From an uncultured Oscillospiraceae bacterium (lineage in GTDB: Bacteria > Bacillota_A > Clostridia > Oscillospirales > Oscillospiraceae): DNA of 28,518 bases. A program made the position numbers and the translations under genes. The stretch is from contig CAAEDK010000102.1 of the NCBI GenBank assembly GCA_900754605.1, positions 1 to 28,518 on the forward strand, written 5' to 3'. The notes under the pieces were generated by a model, which was given only the letters and a program-made list of their open reading frames with translations, was not told where the DNA came from and did not search any database. Positions within the stretch are counted from its first letter, which is position 1, and every line of letters begins with the position of its first letter. Shown piece after piece: positions 24,085-28,518 of the stretch.

Positions 24085-25160
24085 ATGAAAAACACTCTGC
24101 CGTCTGTTACATCTTCCGGGATGGTGCCTTTTCCCCGATACAGGAAGCCAAGTCGTTTCAAAACGAGTTTGGCTTGGATCTGTTCCAATATAAGGGAGCT
24201 ATCTATGAAGGCAGGACAGGTTTGTGCCTTTGTAATTTGCAGCAGTCACAGGACCTATCAGGCTTTATGGAACGGCACGGCGGTCTGGAATCAATCGAAA
24301 AACAGATTACAAACAGTTTGGGCCGTACCGGCCTCTCTCCCCGCTACACCCGCCCGAACGAGAAGAAAAAGGATATATTCCCGCCAAAGGAGAGGGATGA
24401 AAACCGTGTTTTTTCCAAGGACTTGATGGGTAAAAGGCACTACTACTACCGTTTTTACAATGAAAACGGCATCGAGCTTTACACCTTGGAAAATAAGCGT
24501 GATTCATGGCCGACGATCTTTATCCCCTGCGACGGCTTTATGGTGGGCATCGACCAGCGGAGCCGGCTGGCGGAAGTCCTGAAGTGGCTGTCCACGCTGG
24601 AACACGGTATCCGGGCTGAGATTGAACGGGTCTTCAACCAGAGTATGGCGGCTCCAGATCGCTGGGCCGATCTTGGCTTTGCCAACCTCTTGGGGCGGCG
24701 CGAAGAGGCTGAGGCACACAACGCTCCCATTTGGGCAGAGCGCCAACGGCAAGCCAAACTGCGAGAGGCAGAACTGGAAGCCCAGGCGCGTCAGCGTGAA
24801 CAAGAGTTACAAGACCGCTATACCTCCGCCATCCGAGAGGCGGAGCAAAACATTTTAGCCGGAAAAGAAGTTGTAAATCAAGATATCAACGGCAAGTCTC
24901 TGATCATGCAGCTTTTTCGGGAGCATGGGATTTCAGTTCCTCTAAAAACACAGGGCTGGATTATCAATACGCTACACAGTATTCGATATTCCCCACAGAG
25001 TGGTCAATGGAGTTACCGCTACCATAAAGGCAGCCGCAACAGTATGAAACTGCCCGAACTACTTTCCAAGTTGCTGGCTGCAATCCAGAGCAAGCCGCCG
25101 CATGTTGGAGATACCGCGGATATTCCGGCCATTCACGCCACTGGCAGCAGTACCCGTTGA
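24081..25160 (+). CDS. Hypothetical 359-aa protein with coiled coil
   Basis: I do not recognise a named family. The N-terminal ~200 residues are alpha/beta with HYYYRFYNENGIELYTLENK in the middle. A strongly charged coiled coil covers about 215-261 (RQAKLREAELEAQARQREQE). A C-terminal block follows (262-340) with FREHGISVPLKTQGWIINTL, a pattern I have seen at the end of several hypothetical proteins of Clostridia elements. The start ATG overlaps the mini-ORF stop. The last codons overlap another short frame that leads into the next gene. Confidence 0.75.
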   Translation: MNEKHSAVCYIFRDGAFSPIQEAKSFQNEFGLDLFQYKGAIYEGRTGLCLCNLQQSQDLSGFMERHGGLESIEKQITNSLGRTGLSPRYTRPNEKKKDIFPPKERDENRVFSKDLMGKRHYYYRFYNENGIELYTLENKRDSWPTIFIPCDGFMVGIDQRSRLAEVLKWLSTLEHGIRAEIERVFNQSMAAPDRWADLGFANLLGRREEAEAHNAPIWAERQRQAKLREAELEAQARQREQELQDRYTSAIREAEQNILAGKEVVNQDINGKSLIMQLFREHGISVPLKTQGWIINTLHSIRYSPQSGQWSYRYHKGSRNSMKLPELLSKLLAAIQSKPPHVGDTADIPAIHATGSSTR

Positions 25161-25206
25161 CCCTAAAGAGGCAACAATAAAATTAGCAAGAGCGAGGTCT
25201 AAATAA
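25102..25206 (+). CDS. Possible 34-codon ORF overlapping the ends of two genes
   Basis: A frame from ATG 25102 overlaps the last 59 bases of the 359-aa gene and ends with TAA sharing a base with the ATG of the next gene (TAATG). The product ends PVDPKEATIKLARARSK, which looks like real protein. No ribosome site is seen. It could be a coupling ORF or the old C-terminus of the 359-aa gene after a frameshift. Confidence 0.3.
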   Translation: MLEIPRIFRPFTPLAAVPVDPKEATIKLARARSK

Positions 25207-25709
25207 TGCGGACATTACAAAAATTCAAACTCGGCACTTTCGAGGTGACACAGCCTAAATTGATTATTTCCGATCCCTGTTACGCGCCCGGTACCTGGTG
25301 CATGGGCATCGTTCCCAATGCCCAGCCGGGGATTTGGGAGGCAGAGATTGGCTTTTTCCATGAAGGGAAGCACGATGCGGCAGTAGCCTATCTGGCCGCG
25401 TTCCATCAGCATTGCCCACCCAAAAACCAGTTAATTGCACGGGAGGAACTCTTCAAGGTTGGCGTAGACAGCGGCCAAGCCGGTGTGTTCGACAAGCCGT
25501 TCTACCGTGCCGGTGCTGATGCAGGCCAGATACCCAGCGAAGATGCACTGGAAGCGTGGTACAACAGCTGTTGCAACCAGACCTTACATACAGACCACTA
25601 TGCCGGTGTTATTCCACATGGCGTTGTATCCAATTCCGGGTATGGGGATGGCGGTTATATCTGTTACTCCTACCATCTGTCTAAAACACAGGGGCAGGAT
25701 ATCACATGA
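25206..25709 (+). CDS. DUF4241-like protein
   Basis: The 167-aa protein carries the features of the DUF4241 family: SDPCY near the N-terminus, VGVDSGQAGVFD in the middle, and SNSGYGDGGYICY close to the end. The function of this family is unknown; members are common in bacterial accessory regions. Only a weak GAGG lies upstream of the ATG, and its first base is shared with the stop of the 34-codon frame. A short ORF and then a hairpin follow. Confidence 0.75.
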   Translation: MRTLQKFKLGTFEVTQPKLIISDPCYAPGTWCMGIVPNAQPGIWEAEIGFFHEGKHDAAVAYLAAFHQHCPPKNQLIAREELFKVGVDSGQAGVFDKPFYRAGADAGQIPSEDALEAWYNSCCNQTLHTDHYAGVIPHGVVSNSGYGDGGYICYSYHLSKTQGQDIT

Positions 25710-25715
25710 GGCGTC

Positions 25716-25772
25716 ATGATCAATTTTGATGTGGTGCGCCTGACCCAAATCAATAGGCTTCTGCTCCAATAA
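25716..25772 (+). CDS. Mini-ORF of 18 codons after the DUF4241-like gene
   Basis: ATG at 25716 lies six bases after the stop of the previous gene, with GAGG just upstream, and encodes MINFDVVRLTQINRLLLQ. It ends seven bases before a hairpin. Coding is possible but unproven. Confidence 0.3.
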   Translation: MINFDVVRLTQINRLLLQ

Positions 25773-25778
25773 CACTCA

Positions 25779-25810
25779 GCGGGGAACCACCTAAACGGGC
25801 GGTTCCCCGC
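25779..25810 (+). terminator. Hairpin between the DUF4241-like and PP-loop genes
   Basis: Perfect arms GCGGGGAACC (25779-25788) and GGTTCCCCGC (25801-25810) are followed by ATTTCCTTTT. The T-run is interrupted, so it may stop only part of the transcription into the next gene. Confidence 0.6.
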
Positions 25811-25837
25811 ATTTCCTTTTAGAAGGAGGTATTCCGT

Positions 25838-26674
25838 TTGAACATTCTAAGCTGTGGTGCGGGGATGCAGAGTACCGCCCTGGCCCTGATCTCCTGCGAC
25901 CAGACCAGAAGTAAGGTCGTACACCCGCAGGTACCCCGCTATGATGCCATCATCTATTGTGATCTTGGCTGTGAGCCTGCCTGGGTAGCGGATCAAGTGC
26001 GTTTTATTGAACGCGCCTGCGTTGATTGCAACATTCCTTTTTACATTCTCCAGAGTAATCTGTATCAGGACTATATGCAGCGGTTCGGGCGGCAGAGGGT
26101 TTCAGCCATGCCGTTCTGGACATTAGACGAGCAGGGAAAAGCAGGACGGATCGCCCGCCGCTCCTGCACCGTGGACTACAAGGTTTTGATGATCCAAAAG
26201 TTTGTCCGATATGAACTTCTGGGCTACCGGCCCTATCAGCGGCTTCGCCCAGAGGATATCGGCACCCATGAACTCCACATTGGCTTTTCCAGTGAAGAGG
26301 CTCATCGTTCCTTTTCCAGCCGACACGCTATGTTTCAAAACCGATTTCCGCTTATCGAGATGGGTTGGGAACGAAAGGACTGCTACGCCTATAATCTGGA
26401 TGAGTGGGGCCTGGACAGCAAGGCCAGCGCCTGCCTGATCTGCCCTTTCCACCGCAACTATTTCTTTCATCACATAAAAAACAACTTCCCGGCGGACTAT
26501 GCCTCAGTAGTCAATTTTGACAATATGCTGGCCAAATGGCAGCCAATGAGCAAAATCAAAAACCGGGTCTTCCTCTCCCGCTCCCGCAAGCGGATCATCG
26601 ACCTCACTCCCGCTGATTGTGATGACGCACAAACCTTTGAATACTGCGGTCACCAAATCTGGAACGGGTTCTAG
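25838..26674 (+). CDS. PP-loop ATPase of the PAPS-reductase / adenine nucleotide alpha hydrolase superfamily
   Basis: The 278-aa protein starts with NILSCGAGMQSTALAL, a variant PP-loop (usually SGGxDS) that binds ATP or PAPS-type nucleotides. Further landmarks are IIYCDLG, RRSCTVDYK (Cys110) and a pair CLIC (Cys199, Cys202) in ACLICPFHRNYF; Cys residues like these in phage and element relatives may hold a metal cluster. Such proteins are common on phages and integrative elements; DndC in DNA phosphorothioation belongs to the same superfamily, but none of its partners are here. The TTG start at 25838 is set by AAGGAGGT seven bases upstream. It is the last gene of the rightward operon before a strong terminator. 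Confidence 0.85.
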   Translation: MNILSCGAGMQSTALALISCDQTRSKVVHPQVPRYDAIIYCDLGCEPAWVADQVRFIERACVDCNIPFYILQSNLYQDYMQRFGRQRVSAMPFWTLDEQGKAGRIARRSCTVDYKVLMIQKFVRYELLGYRPYQRLRPEDIGTHELHIGFSSEEAHRSFSSRHAMFQNRFPLIEMGWERKDCYAYNLDEWGLDSKASACLICPFHRNYFFHHIKNNFPADYASVVNFDNMLAKWQPMSKIKNRVFLSRSRKRIIDLTPADCDDAQTFEYCGHQIWNGF

Positions 26675-26777
26675 GCATTTAGACTGTCTCAACTGTACAT
26701 ATACCGTCTTGGCTAGTTGTTTTGCCTGCTTTGCCGAGAGGGGACAGCATCCGAAGTTCACAACTTCCCCTATAAAC

Positions 26778-26830
26778 AAAAAGACACGCCCCCTCAGGAA
26801 CGGTGCATTCCTGAGGGGGCGTGTCTTTTT
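26778..26830. terminator. Bidirectional terminator between convergent operons
   Basis: Perfect 23-base arms (26778-26800 and 26808-26830) around a 7-base loop, with five A at one end and five T at the other. The GC core includes CGCCCCCTCAGGAA. It separates the rightward operon from the leftward parM-parR pair. Confidence 0.9.
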
Positions 26831-26884
26831 ATTGCACTTCCCCTTTTTATCTTACCCATGCCGCCCCAATGGTACCGGCCTCAA

Positions 26885-26925
26885 AACAGTCCCCACCCCA
26901 TTCAAGGTATGGAGTGGGGACTGTT
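26885..26925 (-). terminator. Terminator of the parM-parR pair
   Basis: Arms of 17 bases (26885-26901 and 26909-26925) with one mismatch and a 7-base loop are followed on the minus strand by TTTTG. It begins right after the stop of the parR-like gene. Confidence 0.75.
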
Positions 26926-26926
26926 C

Positions 26927-27298
26927 TCACAGATTGAATATATCCAGATTTTTGAGCATATCATCCAGATCTTTCTCGCTTGGCCCGCTGGCATCTTCCG
27001 GCTGGCCCTGTTCAAGTTGGAGTTTTAAGGTAGTTTTCAGTTTTTCCAACGAGGCGTCTATCATACTTTGGATTTTTGCAAATGTCTGTTCATCTGTGGG
27101 CGTTGAATGAACTGAAATCACGATTTTTGCATCTTCCGTCATTACCTCGGGGTGATTCCCAATGTACTCCCAGACAGCTTGGACGACCAGATCACTTTTG
27201 CGGTTCTTCAATCTTTCCAGTAAATCTCCGACTGCAATCTTTTCCGCAGTATCCCGGCTCCATCCGAGAGAAAATCGGAACTTATCATCCCTCCGCAA
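26927..27298 (-). CDS. ParR-like DNA-binding partner of ParM
   Basis: The 123-aa protein starts MRRDDKFRFSLGWSRDTAEK, then LKNRKSDLVVQAVWEYIGNH (about residues 30-49), the pattern of small ribbon-helix-helix-type partner proteins encoded after parM in Firmicutes plasmids and elements. The C-terminal half is acidic and helical and ends DDMLKNLDIFNL, a likely ParM-contact tail as in other ParR proteins. Its start overlaps the parM stop by 14 bases, so the two are translated together. It should bind a centromere-like repeat; candidate repeats lie upstream of parM at 28274-28306. The family name is inferred from context and pattern. Confidence 0.7.
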   Translation of the reverse strand: MRRDDKFRFSLGWSRDTAEKIAVGDLLERLKNRKSDLVVQAVWEYIGNHPEVMTEDAKIVISVHSTPTDEQTFAKIQSMIDASLEKLKTTLKLQLEQGQPEDASGPSEKDLDDMLKNLDIFNL

Positions 27299-28229
27299 AG
27301 AACTCCCCTCCGTGATTCTGCTGTGTCATCCGCCGCAACTGCGCCGTAGCCAGCATTCCATAGCCAATGGCATTGGCTTTAGAATCCAGCACAAAATCCG
27401 CCTGAGCCACTTGGGAGGACTCCTCAATGAAGTTTTGGAATAGAATGGACCCGCCTCCGATAAAAATGGCCGGATTGGCTCGTAGGTCTACCTGCAGTTC
27501 ACGCAGTTTATCCAGAATTCCATTGGCATAACTGCGTACCGTGGCAAATACAACCTCCTGCACCTCAGCGGATAGGGTCGTGGACCGCCCTTGGATGATA
27601 TCCACGATGTGGTCATCCTCAATCTTCATATCATACATAGCATTCACCCTGCCGATAATATCGTTGGACATATGAATCACTCCCATCTCCAAACTGCGGC
27701 AGAACTGCATGTCAGGTACAGAATTGCGAAGCAACATAACGTCTGTGGTAAAGCCTCCAATATCAATAATGAAAGTGCGCGGGATCTCCTTCAGGCGGGC
27801 TGCCTGCGGTACGACCGCTGCATAAGCCTGAGGATAGACCAGCACATGCCGGATCACGAGGCAGACCGGTGTTCCGTTAAAGACAAAGTTCACTGTGCCG
27901 CGCTTAAAATACTCTGCAAACCGCTGCCGCAGCGCATAATGCTCCGGGGGCAATCCTACGGCCAGATCCGTTTCCACCATTGGGCTCATAGTATCGCTCT
28001 TCTGCAGTTCCTTCGCAATGGCAAAAAGGGTCAGGATAAAATATCGGTCATCTTTCGTCTTGTCCCGCATATAAGAGATGCGTTTGCCGGACAGCGTCCA
28101 ATACTTGCCGCCATATTCCAGAATGTCCGTATCAACGGGTGGACGGATCGGATAATCGGCCAGTCCGGAGGAAAACACGAAATTGACGGTTTTGATAGAC
28201 GAGTTGCCATGATCAACTGGAAATAGCAT
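27285..28229 (-). CDS. parM: ParM/StbA-like actin-family segregation ATPase
   Basis: The 314-aa protein is an actin fold ATPase. The phosphate-1 loop is PVDHGNSSIK (Asp6, Gly8), phosphate-2 is FIIDIGGFTTDV (Asp156-Gly159) and the adenosine motif is AIFIGGGSILF (about 254-264). ParM filaments push replicated plasmid copies apart. Length is normal for this group. AAGGAG lies nine bases before the ATG. Its stop overlaps the parR-like gene. Presence in an integrated element suggests that the excised circle replicates and needs segregation, as shown for some conjugative elements. Confidence 0.88.
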   Translation of the reverse strand: MLFPVDHGNSSIKTVNFVFSSGLADYPIRPPVDTDILEYGGKYWTLSGKRISYMRDKTKDDRYFILTLFAIAKELQKSDTMSPMVETDLAVGLPPEHYALRQRFAEYFKRGTVNFVFNGTPVCLVIRHVLVYPQAYAAVVPQAARLKEIPRTFIIDIGGFTTDVMLLRNSVPDMQFCRSLEMGVIHMSNDIIGRVNAMYDMKIEDDHIVDIIQGRSTTLSAEVQEVVFATVRSYANGILDKLRELQVDLRANPAIFIGGGSILFQNFIEESSQVAQADFVLDSKANAIGYGMLATAQLRRMTQQNHGGEFFAEG

Positions 28230-28273
28230 GAGAAATCACTCCTTAGTCTTTCTGATATGTTATTACACAAATG

Positions 28274-28306
28274 AAAATGCGTTTTTACAACAAAATGCGT
28301 AAAAAC
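28274..28306. repeat. Repeats upstream of parM, possible parC/operator
   Basis: AAAATGCGT occurs at 28274-28282 and 28292-28300, 18 bases apart. GTTTTTAC (28281-28288) and GTAAAAAC (28299-28306) form an inverted pair over the same stretch. Their spacing and place directly upstream of parM fit a ParR binding site that could also control the pair. Only two units are seen. Confidence 0.4.
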
Positions 28307-28334
28307 AGCGGGACATGCTGCGCATGTCCCGCTG
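28306..28334 (-). terminator. Terminator of the gene at the right edge
   Basis: Perfect arms CAGCGGGACATGC (28306-28318) and GCATGTCCCGCTG (28322-28334) with a 3-base loop are followed on the minus strand by TTTTT. It lies 10 bases after the stop of the partial gene. Confidence 0.85.
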
Positions 28335-28344
28335 TCCACTTCTG

Positions 28345-28518
28345 TTACTTTGGAGGATTGCCCTTATTCATGCAAAACTCCCAGATGTAATCATCCAATC
28401 CGTTGTAATCCGGAACCCACAAATAGGTTCCAAATGTGACATTCTGCTTGGCCAACAGTTCAACAAGGTTCTGATAGGCACTTTCCACATGCCAGTTTTT
28501 CAGATAGTCCATATCGAA
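28345..28518 (-). CDS. C-terminal end of an element gene, cut by the window edge (possibly DUF3854/toprim-type)
   Basis: The last 57 codons of a leftward gene are visible; the start lies beyond the right edge. The sequence includes DYLKNWHVESAYQNLVELL and YLWVPDYNGLDDYIWEFCMN and stops with TAA. The WxPxYxGLDDY pattern recalls the C-terminus of DUF3854 (toprim-like) proteins from Firmicutes elements, but with so little sequence this is a weak suggestion. A strong terminator follows, so it is transcribed apart from parM. Confidence 0.55.
   Translation of the reverse strand, partial: FDMDYLKNWHVESAYQNLVELLAKQNVTFGTYLWVPDYNGLDDYIWEFCMNKGNPPK

Larger units (their letters stand above)
14239..28518. 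mobile_element. Integrative (probably conjugative) element in metG, partial; continues beyond the right edge
   Basis: The left end is marked by the truncated metG, att-like repeats, a tandem 12-bp repeat, a Tn916-type integrase and an excisionase. Inside are unassigned operons and a parM-parR pair. No relaxase, coupling protein or type IV secretion gene is inside the window, so conjugation is inferred only from the integrase type and the cargo style. The right end is not visible. Confidence 0.8.

Noticed and set aside
26619..27110. Plus-strand frame of 163 codons after the PP-loop gene
   Set aside because: It reads through two strong terminators and into the parR-like gene; only its Cys-rich beginning is of interest and is reported separately.
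14349..28518. CRISPR array, tRNA or rRNA gene in the element
   Set aside because: I looked for regularly spaced repeats and tRNA-like folds and saw none; the repeats present are hairpins or two-copy sites.

Overview
The window looks like a chromosome segment of a Gram-positive gut Clostridia, most likely Oscillospiraceae (Flavonifractor / Intestinimonas type). The basis is the moderately high GC, the AAGGAGG-type ribosome sites, the Firmicutes gene order dprA-topA-trmFO and plsX-acpP-rnc, a T-box leader, a Trbp111-type C-terminal domain from MetG, and a Tn916-type integrase/excisionase pair. The genus is an impression from gene content, not a search result.

Positions 1-13756 are core chromosome, almost all on the minus strand. 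From left to right they hold: the start of a T-box leader with its promoter (its gene lies beyond the left edge), a SulP anion transporter, a MATE exporter, rnc, acpP with its own strong promoter, plsX, trmFO, topA with a histone-H1-like lysine tail, dprA, one plus-strand MFS transporter, and a SpoU-type rRNA methyltransferase. A short broken piece of an XRE-type regulator appears to lie between trmFO and topA.

At 13757-14260 only the C-terminal tRNA-binding domain of methionyl-tRNA synthetase remains. Directly beside it are an att-like repeat region, a perfect tandem 12-bp repeat, a Tn916-type integrase and an excisionase. I read this as one end of an integrative (probably conjugative) element inserted in metG at the linker between the catalytic and tRNA-binding domains. 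The element continues past the right edge, so the rest of metG is not visible.

Inside the element (about 14.24 kb to the right edge) there are two divergent operons that start from good sigma-A-like promoters about 130 bp apart near 21.7 kb. Each has a long leader with two intrinsic terminators in tandem before its first gene, which suggests control by antitermination. The leftward operon has a 37-aa small ORF followed by two large overlapping genes (718 and 816 aa) that I cannot assign to any family. The rightward operon has a chain of small and medium hypothetical genes, several joined by ATGA/TAATG overlaps with very small ORFs, then a DUF4241-like protein, and after a hairpin a PP-loop (PAPS-reductase-like) protein. 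Convergent to it is a parM-parR-like segregation pair read leftward, and at the right edge the C-terminus of another element gene.

The best candidates for something undescribed are the unassigned 718/816-aa pair with its leader, the mirrored tandem-terminator leaders, and the repeated mini-ORF coupling.
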